Source: Streptomyces netropsis (lineage in GTDB: Bacteria > Actinomycetota > Actinomycetes > Streptomycetales > Streptomycetaceae). From it: 64,000 nt of DNA. The notes under the pieces were generated by a model, which saw nothing but the letters and a program-made list of their open reading frames with translations, searched no databases and was not told the origin of the DNA. Numbering within the stretch: the first letter of the stretch is position 1; every line of letters starts with the position of its first letter. This document shows, piece after piece, positions 34,420-42,474 of the stretch. The position numbers and the translations under genes were made by a program. The DNA lies in assembly GCF_014203545.1 (NCBI RefSeq), contig NZ_JACHJG010000012.1, positions 186,001-250,000 of the forward strand, in the 5' to 3' direction.

Positions 34420-35199
34420 TCAATCGGACTTTCTCCGGCCGAGGAACCGCTCCACAGCCACCGCAAGGGCTTCAGGAGACTCCTCCGGAGCGTAGTGGCC
34501 GACGTCCGGGAAAACTTCGAGTTCGACATTCGGATACCACCGCAGCCACGTGGACTCCATCGCCTCGGGGCCCAGCGCCGGGTCGTGCGCCCCGGCGACG
34601 AGGAGCACCGGCGCCGGGTTGCCCTTCACGCGCTCGTGGAAGTCCTCGCGTGCCCAGGAGTCCAGATACGCGCGGAAGGCGGCCGGTGAGGACCTCTCCA
34701 CCGAGCGGCTCACCATGGCGTCCAGCCAGGTGTCGTCGCGCTGCCCGCCCGTCGTGTTGTCGATGATCGCCCTGCGGTTGCCGGGATTCTCCGCGGCCCC
34801 GGCGAAGAGCCCCCAGGACTCCTCGTCGAGGGGGAAGCCGGACGCGGGCACCGGAGAGATCCCGATGATCGAGCGGACGCGTGACGGCGCGTCCAGCAGC
34901 ATCAGTTGGGCCGCCTTCGCCCCCATGGAGTGACCGACGACCGAAAAGGTCTCCCAGCCCAGATGGTCGGCCACGGCGAGGGCGTCCCCGGCGATCTCCT
35001 CCATCGTGAACGCGCCGGCGGTGTCCCTCGCCTCGCCGTATCCGCGGCAGTCCAGGAACGCGTAGCTGAACGCGTCACCGTTCAGGTGCTCGCGCATGGG
35101 CCCGAAGCTCGTTCGGTCACCGAACCAGTTGTGGAGCAGCAGGCACCGTTCGGAGCCGCTGCCCTGCACCTCGTGCGGAACAACCTGTCCTGTCACCAC
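34420..35199 (-). CDS. Alpha/beta-fold hydrolase
   Basis: Hydrolase of 259 residues. CLLLHNWFGDRTSFGPMREH holds the oxyanion region, GHSMGAK gives the nucleophile Ser91, an acid residue lies in LLVAGAHDPALGPEAM, and the catalytic His is in FPDVGHYAPEE near the C-terminus. The full Ser-Asp-His triad is thus visible. Similar to lactonase/esterase-like members; substrate unknown. GTG at 35199; the next codon is also GTG. Ends at a strong hairpin terminator. Confidence 0.9.
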   Translation of the reverse strand: MVTGQVVPHEVQGSGSERCLLLHNWFGDRTSFGPMREHLNGDAFSYAFLDCRGYGEARDTAGAFTMEEIAGDALAVADHLGWETFSVVGHSMGAKAAQLMLLDAPSRVRSIIGISPVPASGFPLDEESWGLFAGAAENPGNRRAIIDNTTGGQRDDTWLDAMVSRSVERSSPAAFRAYLDSWAREDFHERVKGNPAPVLLVAGAHDPALGPEAMESTWLRWYPNVELEVFPDVGHYAPEESPEALAVAVERFLGRRKSD

Positions 35200-35375
35200 G
35201 TCCCCCGGTCATGAGGCGGTCGCCCGTGCTGGTGGCGGAGCCGGCGTCGGCGTCGGCGGGCTGCCGACGGTCAAGTCTCGCGACCTCCCTCGGGCGAGGT
35301 CAATACGACATGCCGTGACGATCGGTGCGGCAAATCCGCTACGCCCGCATGGCTGAACTCTGCCATCATGCGACG

Positions 35376-35843
35376 ATGATCGAACACGAGACGCCGGACC
35401 CCCGCCCGCTGCTTCGACGCCCCGAAGAAGGGGAGTTGATAGATGTGGCGGGGGTCGAGCACTTCTTCCGGCTGACCGCCGAGCACACCGAGGGGCGGTT
35501 CTCCTTCGAGGAGTTCACGTTGGAGCCGGGGATCGTGGGTGCCCGGCCCCACGTCCACCACGGACACGACGAGTATTTCTATGTACTGGAAGGCCAGTTG
35601 ACCCTCCACAACGGCGACGGCGAGGTGACCGCCGGCCCCGGCACCCTGCTGGCGGCCGTTCGGGGGACACCCCACGGCTTCCGGAACGCGGGCACGGAGA
35701 CCACGAGGGCCCTGTGTCTGTACACCCCCGCCGGATACGAGGGGTACTTCCGCGAAGTACACGCGGCGGTGGCCGCGGGCGCCGAGGTGACCGACGAACT
35801 GCTGGCGGAGTTCCGCGGCCGCTATCGCACGACGTCGAGCTGA
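35376..35843 (+). CDS. Cupin-domain protein
   Basis: Single-cupin protein of 155 residues. Metal-binding motif 1 is PHVHHGHDEYFYVLEGQLTL at about 56-75, with two His, a Glu and a following Gly. Motif 2 is the VRGTPHGFRNAG stretch near 102. Such proteins range from sugar isomerases to dioxygenases and regulators; no partner gene helps here. I chose the ATG at 35376; an in-frame ATG at 35349 is also possible and neither has a strong ribosome site. Confidence 0.85.
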   Translation: MIEHETPDPRPLLRRPEEGELIDVAGVEHFFRLTAEHTEGRFSFEEFTLEPGIVGARPHVHHGHDEYFYVLEGQLTLHNGDGEVTAGPGTLLAAVRGTPHGFRNAGTETTRALCLYTPAGYEGYFREVHAAVAAGAEVTDELLAEFRGRYRTTSS

Positions 35844-35862
35844 GTCCGTTCCCGGGCGGGCG

Positions 35863-36375
35863 TCACACGCGCCGAGGGGCGGGACGCGCGGATCCTGCGC
35901 GACGGGCGGACAGGACGGTGGCGGGTACCAGCGTCACCGCGCCCAGGAAGAAGAAGGAGTTGATCACCATGTCCTTCCAGAACTCCCACAAGCCGGTGTC
36001 GAGGGGTTCCTCCTCCATGCCGAGCAGGCCGTAGGGGGTGAGGCCGGTCGCCACGGTGATGTTCTCGACGAGACCGGGTACGCCGCGGAGCGTCAACAGC
36101 GCGCAGCCGAACCATAGGGGCCAGCGCACCGACCAGGGCGGAAGGCGGCGGCCCCACGGCTTGACCGCGGCCAGTACGCACACCACTCCTGCGAGCGACA
36201 TGGCGGTGATCAGGCCGTCGTACGCCAGGAAGATCCACACCGGGCCTGTGGAGTCGGCGCCCATCGCGTCCCGGTACATGATGCCCATCTGCAGATGCCA
36301 CACGAAGCTCAGCGCCAGCCAGACGGCGGCGGCGTAGGCCCAACCAGTGGGTGACTTCACGGAATCGAATCGCAT
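35863..36375 (-). CDS. Four-helix membrane protein
   Basis: Protein of 170 residues with four predicted transmembrane helices: AYAAAVWLALSFVWHLQMGI, IFLAYDGLITAMSLAGVVCV, WPLWFGCALLTLRGVPG and the segment around FFFLGAVTLVPATVL. The overall pattern resembles small DUF3995-like membrane proteins; function unknown. ATG at 36375. It is convergent with the cupin gene and divergent from the ArsR-fusion gene. Confidence 0.7.
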   Translation of the reverse strand: MRFDSVKSPTGWAYAAAVWLALSFVWHLQMGIMYRDAMGADSTGPVWIFLAYDGLITAMSLAGVVCVLAAVKPWGRRLPPWSVRWPLWFGCALLTLRGVPGLVENITVATGLTPYGLLGMEEEPLDTGLWEFWKDMVINSFFFLGAVTLVPATVLSARRAGSARPAPRRV

Positions 36376-36503
36376 AAGAGGACGCTAGGAGTTCGCGTCG
36401 GCTGCCGCGTCAGCCTCTCGCGCGAGTTGCCTCCCCCCGGTGGGGGAGGAAGCCGACGCGACCGGGGACCGTCCCCGTTTGCCGGGCCGGTCGTGGGTAC
36501 ACC

Positions 36504-36532
36504 TTGACATGCAGGCATTTACCTGCATAACG
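36504..36532 (+). promoter_or_regulatory. Promoter with embedded palindromic operator for the ArsR-SRPBCC gene
   Basis: A consensus -35, TTGACA, sits at 36504-36509. With a 17-bp spacer the -10 region (ATAACG) falls at 36527-36532. Between them is the inverted repeat ATGCAGG-CATTTA-CCTGCAT (36509-36528). The expected start of transcription is at or next to the GTG at 36540, so the mRNA should be leaderless. The repeat is well placed for autorepression. Confidence 0.75.
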
Positions 36533-36539
36533 TAAAACC

Positions 36540-37325
36540 GTGAGCTCAGAGATGGACAAGGTCTTCAAGGCCCTGGCCGACCAGACCCGGCGTTATCTGC
36601 TGGACAGGCTGCACGAGCACAACGGGCAGACGCTGGGAGAGTTGTGCGAGCGCCTCGACATGACGCGCCAATCGGCGACTCAGCATTTGGCCCTTCTCGA
36701 GGCCGCCAATCTGGTCAGCACGGTGCGGCGGGGCCGGGAGAAACTGCACTACCTCAATCCCGTTCCCCTTCACGAGATCCAGGAACGATGGATCGACAAA
36801 TTCGAGAGCCCGCGTCTGCGCGCGCTCAGTGCAGTGAAACGGCGAGCGGAGGAAGTCATGACCGACAAACCGGCATTCGTCTACGTCACCTACATCGAAA
36901 GCACGCCCGAGAAGGTCTGGCAGGCGTTGACCGACGCCGACCTGACGGCGGAATACTGGGGCCACAGCAACGTCTCGGACTGGCAGGCCGGCTCCCCCTG
37001 GGAGCACCGGCGGACGGACGGTTCAGGGATCGCCGACGTCGTCGGTACCGTGGTGGAGAGTGAGGCGCCCACACGGCTGGTGACCACCTGGGCCGACCCC
37101 CGTGCGGAGCAGTCCGGTGAACCGTCCCGGGTGACCTTCGACATCCAGCCGTACGGCGAGATCGTCCGGCTGACCGTCACCCATGAGAACCTGGCCGACG
37201 AAGCCGAACGGGAAGCGGCGGCCGCGGGGTGGGCGGCCGTGTTGTCGAACCTGAAGTCCCTGCTGGAGACGGGAAGCGTCCTTCCGCAGGAGCCGTGGCT
37301 GGTGCCCGACGGCAACCAGCGCTGA
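36540..37325 (+). CDS. ArsR-type regulator fused to an SRPBCC (AHSA1-like) domain
   Basis: Protein of 261 residues in two parts. Residues about 1-95 are an ArsR winged helix (MDKVFKALADQTRRYLLDRL, then MTRQSATQHLALLEAANLVS as the recognition helix, then the wing RRGREKLHYLNP). Residues about 115-235 form an SRPBCC/AHSA1 ligand-binding fold (FVYVTYIESTPEKVWQALTD, then YWGHSNVSDW). The fold probably binds a small hydrophobic molecule that changes DNA binding. No conserved metal Cys are seen in the ArsR part. There is almost no space for a ribosome site before GTG at 36540, in line with leaderless translation. Confidence 0.9.
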   Translation: MSSEMDKVFKALADQTRRYLLDRLHEHNGQTLGELCERLDMTRQSATQHLALLEAANLVSTVRRGREKLHYLNPVPLHEIQERWIDKFESPRLRALSAVKRRAEEVMTDKPAFVYVTYIESTPEKVWQALTDADLTAEYWGHSNVSDWQAGSPWEHRRTDGSGIADVVGTVVESEAPTRLVTTWADPRAEQSGEPSRVTFDIQPYGEIVRLTVTHENLADEAEREAAAAGWAAVLSNLKSLLETGSVLPQEPWLVPDGNQR

Positions 37326-37374
37326 GCCACCTGCCCGGCCCGGGCCCGGGCCGCCGCGTCGCTGACCGCGAGCG

Positions 37375-38034
37375 TCACCGGCTCGCCGGACTCCGGGCAC
37401 CGGACATGCCAGGCGGCGCGGGACCCTCCGGGCGCCGTCGTACCCAGGCGAGCATCACGACAGCCGCCACCGCGGCGAAGGCGCACCAGGTGGAGATGAA
37501 CTCCAGCCGCCACAGCGCCGCGCAGACCGCCGCCCCGGCCGCGACGAGAACACCGAGCAGACGCAACAGCGGATCACCGCCGAGCAGCAGAGAGCCGACC
37601 GTGGCAAGGAGATAGCCCGCGACGATCAACGGAGCGTGCGGCAGGTCGAGGACATAGCCGAGGGTGTGGCCGCGGATCTCGGCCGTCACGGGCCGCGTGC
37701 CGAGGAAGTACGCGAGGACGACGGAGGTGAGGAGCCCGACGACGACGGGGACCACCAACCGGCTCCGGACCGAAGGCGGAGCGGCGAGCCATACGCCGAA
37801 CGGAACCCATACCGCCAGCAGAGGCAGGGCGACGACGGCCCAGGCCAAGGTCGCGGGGCCGGTACCGCCGCCGGAACGCCAGACGGCGGACTCGATGATC
37901 TGGTGGGTTCCCAGGAGCAACGGAAGCGCACCGAGCGGCAGATCGCGGGCACGGCGCAGCCGCACCACACACACCACCCCGACCGCGGCGATACCGGTGC
38001 CCGCCACGAGGTCCGCCGTCGCACTCCAGCACAT
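37375..38034 (-). CDS. DUF6629-like seven-helix membrane protein
   Basis: Membrane protein of 219 residues starting MCWSATADLVAG, the characteristic opening of a Streptomyces/actinobacterial family I believe is DUF6629. About seven hydrophobic helices follow, for example TGIAAVGVVCVV, LAWAVVALPLLAVWVPFGVW and VVPVVVGLLTSVVLAYFLG. The tail is Arg/Pro-rich. Function unknown. I start at ATG 38034; the extra 18 codons upstream lack the family opening. Confidence 0.75.
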   Translation of the reverse strand: MCWSATADLVAGTGIAAVGVVCVVRLRRARDLPLGALPLLLGTHQIIESAVWRSGGGTGPATLAWAVVALPLLAVWVPFGVWLAAPPSVRSRLVVPVVVGLLTSVVLAYFLGTRPVTAEIRGHTLGYVLDLPHAPLIVAGYLLATVGSLLLGGDPLLRLLGVLVAAGAAVCAALWRLEFISTWCAFAAVAAVVMLAWVRRRPEGPAPPGMSGARSPASR

Positions 38035-38198
38035 GACGTCACCCAGAAACCCAGTCACCGGACACCTGTGAACCGACGCTTCCAGCATGCACGCCGAAGG
38101 CGGTCGCGCGCGCCGGCACCCGCCGGCCGAAGAGCGTTGTCACAGGCGTGTGGTGGGATCGAGTCACACGATGTGGGAACGAACAGAGGGGGCGCCCG

Positions 38199-41100
38199 GT
38201 GGCGCGTACGTATGGGCACGAGGCGGAGTCGCGGCGCTATGCCCTCCGGTTGCTAACGCCGGGGCTGCCGCCGCAGGACGTGTCCGCGTTGAAGCGGCTG
38301 TACGGGCAGGACGTGCCGGAGCCGGAAGCTGAGGGGCCCGGCGGCGAGGGCGAGGCCGCCGGCGCTGACCTGCGCGCGGCGCTCGCCGCGCCGCGCGCTG
38401 CCGCTCTCGGCCGACTCGCCACCGCCGCGCGGAAGGCCGGTGAACTCGACGACGAGCTCGTGGTGGAACTGGTGGAGCGGGTCCGGCCCGCCCGTGCGAC
38501 GGCGGGCCTGCTCGGCCCCGCCGTCGTCCCCGAGGGTCGCGCGGCAGCCCGCCTGCGGGACCTGGCCGAGCGGCACCTCGGCACGGATCCGGTCCGCTGG
38601 CGGGGCGTGCACGACGCGCTGGGGACGTACCGCGGCACCCTGCCCGAACTGCTCGCCGCGGAGCCGAAGCCGGCCACCGACCCGATACCGCTCCCGCCCA
38701 GGACCGTGCCCGCCACCTTGTGCCTGCTGCTGGAGCACGCCCCACCGGAGCACACGGCAGCCGCCCTGCCCGCGCTGCCGGACACCACCCTCCGCAACAT
38801 GCTGGCCACGGGTTCCCTCCCCGGCCCCGCCCTGACGGCCGCCGTGGCCGACCGGGGAGACCGGCGGTCCCGTACCGCCCTCGCCGGCCACCCCAGGCTG
38901 GACGCCCGCGTACTCAAACGGCTCATCGCCGCCGACGACCCGGCCGTCAACGCCACCGTCTACCGCAACCCCCGGTGCACCCCCTCCCTGCGCCGCGCCA
39001 TCGCCCACGCGACGCACCGCGTGCCGCTGGAGCGCGCGCTGCGCGCCGAACTGCTGTCCGCCACGGGCAACGTCCCTCGCACCTGGCACGCCCCGCTGCT
39101 CGGCTGCGGCGACCCCGAACTCGTCGCGAAGGCTCTCGGCTGGGGCATGCGCAAGGTGGCCCAGCGCCACGCCCTCGTACGCGTATGGGAACTCCGCGGG
39201 CCCGACGCCGTACGGCGCATGCTCGCCGACCCCTCGACCACGCGTCACCTCCACCCGGACATCAGCGCCGAGGCCGCCGCCGCGCTGGACGAACCGGACG
39301 GCGCCGCCCGGCTGCGCGCCCGGGGCGAGCCGTACGAGGACCCCGCCACGCTCACCCGGCTGCTCTCCACCGTGCGCGGCACCAGCACCATCCGTGACCT
39401 GCTCAGCGAGCCGTACGCCCAGGACTTCCCGGCACTGGCCGCCGCGAACCGGCGGACCCCCTTCATGCCGAAGGCCGCCGAGGAACTGGTCCGGCACGAG
39501 GACGCCACCGACGCGGACCGCGGCGACTTCTCGCTCAGCGTCCTGAACGCGTCGTGGCGGGCCGACGGCCGACGCGGCGGCAACCTCACCCCGCCCGCCT
39601 GGCTGCTCGCCCAGGAGCCGCTGAACGACTCCGCAGGCGAATGGGCCACGGGGATGGCCCGCGCCGGGCTCCTGGACCCCGTCGACGTCGTCCGGCTCGC
39701 CCGCCCCGCCGCCCGCACCCTGAGCGCCCTGGCCACCTTGTCGGATCGTGACCTGCTGACCCCAGGCGCCCGCGACGCGCTGCGCACCGCCGCGCGAGCA
39801 CACCTCACGGGCCGCCCCGAGGCGTGGGACGCGCTGCTGCGCCTGGTGCCCGCATTCGACGGCACCCTGCCCGAACTCCTCACGGTGGCCGGGCGGACAC
39901 CACCTGCGGACGGCACGGTCGAGGCGACGGGCCGGGAAACCGGCCAACAGGCGACGCGTGAAGAGGAGACGGCCCGGCCCGCGGACGGCGCCACCGCCGC
40001 ACCGCTCCCCGACGCCCCCCGCGGCGAGCGCCAGCGGGCCGCCCTGAGCGCGCTGGACCTGCTGCTCTCGCTCTGCCCCGGCGAGGCCCCCTTGCCCGAC
40101 GACCCCGGCAGCCTCCATTTCCTCGCCCAACACGACCTCGTCGACTGCCCCGGCTGGGAGTCCCCGGACTGGCTGATGCACGCATGCCGCCGCCACGGTG
40201 TCGAACCGAAGGACGGCTGGTACGCCGCTCCCACCCGTGACGAGGCACTGACCGAACTCGCCCGCCCGCACCGCGAGTGGACGTGGCGCGTCGCCGAGAG
40301 GGCCTACACGCACGGCATCCTCCAGGCGGACGACATCCTCCGCACCTTCCCCGCCTGCCAGTTGATCCACCTGCCGCACGACTGGCGGCGGTTGGCCATC
40401 CCCGTGGCCTGGTGGAACGCGCTCGCCGAACTGCTCGACCGCGAGCTCGGCACCGACGCGGACGCCTGGCTGCGGCTGGCCGCGGCCGCCGCCGACGAGG
40501 CCCACAGCGACAGCTGGCGGCGGGTGGACGGCGCCACCTGGCCCGAATTGCTCGACCGCTCCCGCACGCTGCCCGTACCCGACGCCGGTGACGTAGCCCT
40601 GCGCGAGGGCGTTGGCGACGAGGAGTCGAGGCACACCCCCGTCCCCACGACCCCCGACGAGGCCTTGCGTCTACTCGCCCGCGGGAACCACCTGTGGCTG
40701 TGGCCGGCGGGCACCCTGCTCTGCCTGGCGCGTCCCGAGACCGTCGCCGCCGTGCTGCCCCGCCTCGGCCCCGACGGCCCCTGGCTGCTCGCCGCGTATC
40801 TCCTCCGGTACGACCACACGCCCCGGGCCGCCTTCGACCACCTCCTCCGGCTGCGCGACCCGCACGCGCTGCGGGTGCTCGCCGAGCAGGCACGCTGGCT
40901 GCACGAAGACCTGGAGCACCGGCTGGCCGACCTCCAGGACCCGGCCACCGACCTGACCCTGCTACGCAACAGCCACCACCACTCCGTCCGGCGGCGCATC
41001 ACCACCACCGCGCCCTCCCGGGTGGCGGGCACGCTGGCCCGCGAGCTGCGGGCCGCCCCCGCCGCGGCCCCGCCCGGAGGCGCCCTCTGGCTCCAGTCGG

Positions 41101-41915
41101 CCGAACCCGACCTCATCGAACTGGTCTTCGCCCGGATGGGCAAACACCTGGGCCTCGCACAGCAGATCGTCGGCTGTCTCAACCTCCTGCGGCACGGCGG
41201 CAGGCAGCGCCTCGCCTCGCTGGTGGACAGCGGCCACCCCGGCCCGGCCGTGACCCGGCTCTGCCAGAAGGCGCTGGCAGCGGAGGACCCCGAGGCAGCC
41301 CTCGCCGTCCTCCGGGCCCGCGCCGACCGGGAGGCGGCCACGGACAAGCTCGTCAAGCGACTGCGCCGCTGCGATCAGCGATGGTCCGCCACGAGCCAGG
41401 TCCAGAGCCTGCCCGGCGACATCGACTGGGTTCAGCTGGAAGGCGAACACCTCCGCGAGGCCATCCCGCACTGGTCGGTGCTGGTCAACCACTGGGACGC
41501 ACCACGCGAACTCAGGCTCCGCCACGCCGCGCACCTTCCCGTGCCCACACGTCGCAGGGCCGCCACCGCGGACCCGGACGTGACACGGGCCCGGCTCCGC
41601 CACGGCCTGGGCGATCACTTCCACGAACCGCTCACCGTCCGGCTCGACCACCTGCTCGGCGTCGGCCTGGTGACCGGCCCCGAGCTGGTCGCCGAAGCCG
41701 CCCCGGCCGCCCTTGTCCTCGGCTACCTCAACGCCGCCCGCCGCCGCGCCGACGCCCCGGCTCCCGTGCGGGCAGCCCTGCAGGAGGTGGCCACCTTGGT
41801 ACGCGACCGGCTCGGCACGGACGCGGAAGGCTGGCGTCGGGTCTTCGACCGCCTCACCGAGCGCGACCCGGGATGGGAGCCCCTCAGCCCGGTCGGCTCC
41901 CTGCTCGCCCCGTAG
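38199..41915 (+). CDS. Very large (1238 residues) alpha-helical protein of unknown function
   Basis: No family recognised. Sequence is rich in Ala, Leu and Arg, with recurring helical blocks such as LRAALAAPRAAALGRLATAA, VLKRLIAADDPAVNATVYRN and DPHALRVLAEQARWLHEDLE, suggestive of HEAT/armadillo-type or leucine-rich-variant solenoid repeats. An acidic, charged stretch at about 575-600 separates N- and C-terminal halves. No membrane segments or signal. GTG at 38199 follows AGAGGGGG. Such giant helical proteins occur as scaffolds; I see no catalytic motif. High-confidence coding by GC bias and length, low confidence on role. Confidence 0.8.
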   Translation: MARTYGHEAESRRYALRLLTPGLPPQDVSALKRLYGQDVPEPEAEGPGGEGEAAGADLRAALAAPRAAALGRLATAARKAGELDDELVVELVERVRPARATAGLLGPAVVPEGRAAARLRDLAERHLGTDPVRWRGVHDALGTYRGTLPELLAAEPKPATDPIPLPPRTVPATLCLLLEHAPPEHTAAALPALPDTTLRNMLATGSLPGPALTAAVADRGDRRSRTALAGHPRLDARVLKRLIAADDPAVNATVYRNPRCTPSLRRAIAHATHRVPLERALRAELLSATGNVPRTWHAPLLGCGDPELVAKALGWGMRKVAQRHALVRVWELRGPDAVRRMLADPSTTRHLHPDISAEAAAALDEPDGAARLRARGEPYEDPATLTRLLSTVRGTSTIRDLLSEPYAQDFPALAAANRRTPFMPKAAEELVRHEDATDADRGDFSLSVLNASWRADGRRGGNLTPPAWLLAQEPLNDSAGEWATGMARAGLLDPVDVVRLARPAARTLSALATLSDRDLLTPGARDALRTAARAHLTGRPEAWDALLRLVPAFDGTLPELLTVAGRTPPADGTVEATGRETGQQATREEETARPADGATAAPLPDAPRGERQRAALSALDLLLSLCPGEAPLPDDPGSLHFLAQHDLVDCPGWESPDWLMHACRRHGVEPKDGWYAAPTRDEALTELARPHREWTWRVAERAYTHGILQADDILRTFPACQLIHLPHDWRRLAIPVAWWNALAELLDRELGTDADAWLRLAAAAADEAHSDSWRRVDGATWPELLDRSRTLPVPDAGDVALREGVGDEESRHTPVPTTPDEALRLLARGNHLWLWPAGTLLCLARPETVAAVLPRLGPDGPWLLAAYLLRYDHTPRAAFDHLLRLRDPHALRVLAEQARWLHEDLEHRLADLQDPATDLTLLRNSHHHSVRRRITTTAPSRVAGTLARELRAAPAAAPPGGALWLQSAEPDLIELVFARMGKHLGLAQQIVGCLNLLRHGGRQRLASLVDSGHPGPAVTRLCQKALAAEDPEAALAVLRARADREAATDKLVKRLRRCDQRWSATSQVQSLPGDIDWVQLEGEHLREAIPHWSVLVNHWDAPRELRLRHAAHLPVPTRRRAATADPDVTRARLRHGLGDHFHEPLTVRLDHLLGVGLVTGPELVAEAAPAALVLGYLNAARRRADAPAPVRAALQEVATLVRDRLGTDAEGWRRVFDRLTERDPGWEPLSPVGSLLAP

Positions 41916-41945
41916 CCCCGAGGGCGCACGGATGTGCGGCCGGTG

Positions 41946-42398
41946 TCACGTGGCCCGTTCGCGAGGACGGGCGCCTGCCGCGCGAAGGACGGCGACGGTC
42001 TCGGCATGGGAACCCTGCTCCGCCCAATCCAGCGGTGAGAGGCCGGTGCCGCGGTCTTCACGGAGATTCGGGTCGGCGCCTCCGGCCAGCAGCGCGCGCA
42101 CCGCGTCGGTGTGCCCCCAACAAGAGGCGGCGCACAGCGGCGTCCCCTCCGTGGGGCCCGTGCTCTCCGTGTCGGGGGAGGCGCCGGCGGCCAGCAACTG
42201 ACGGACGACGTCGGCGGTTCCGTGTACGGAAGCCCTGTACAGCGGGGTGGAGCCGTCGGCGTCGGCCTTGTCCGGGTGTGCTCCCGACCGCAGAAGGGCG
42301 GTCACCTCCGCGGCAGTTCCGTAGGCCGCGGCCGCGACCAGACGCTTCGTGAGTTTCTTCTGCTGTCTGTTGTTCACCTTCCCGAGAGTAGGCCCCAC
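41946..42398 (-). CDS. Ankyrin-repeat protein
   Basis: Protein of 150 residues with about four ankyrin repeats. Clear ones are GTAAEVTALLRSGAHPDKAD, then GSTPLYRASVHGTADVVRQL with LAAGASPD, then GTPLCAASCWGHTDAVRALL with AGGADPN, then LSPLDWAEQGSHAETVAVL. A basic N-terminus (NNRQQKKLTKRL) precedes them. Likely a protein-protein interaction module; partner unknown. GTG at 42398 or 42377. Convergent with the giant-protein gene and divergent from the lanthipeptide synthetase. Confidence 0.85.
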   Translation of the reverse strand: MGPTLGKVNNRQQKKLTKRLVAAAAYGTAAEVTALLRSGAHPDKADADGSTPLYRASVHGTADVVRQLLAAGASPDTESTGPTEGTPLCAASCWGHTDAVRALLAGGADPNLREDRGTGLSPLDWAEQGSHAETVAVLRAAGARPRERAT

Positions 42399-42474
42399 CC
42401 GTGTGGCCCGGGCGCCGGGGACCAGTCGTCCACAGCCCCTCGCGCGCCGCCCGGTGAGCTGCCATGCTGTGCTC

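Noticed and set aside
38253..40634. Leftward 793-codon frame opposite the giant protein gene
   Set aside because: Antisense shadow; low-complexity Gly/Val/Arg translation and no ribosome site.
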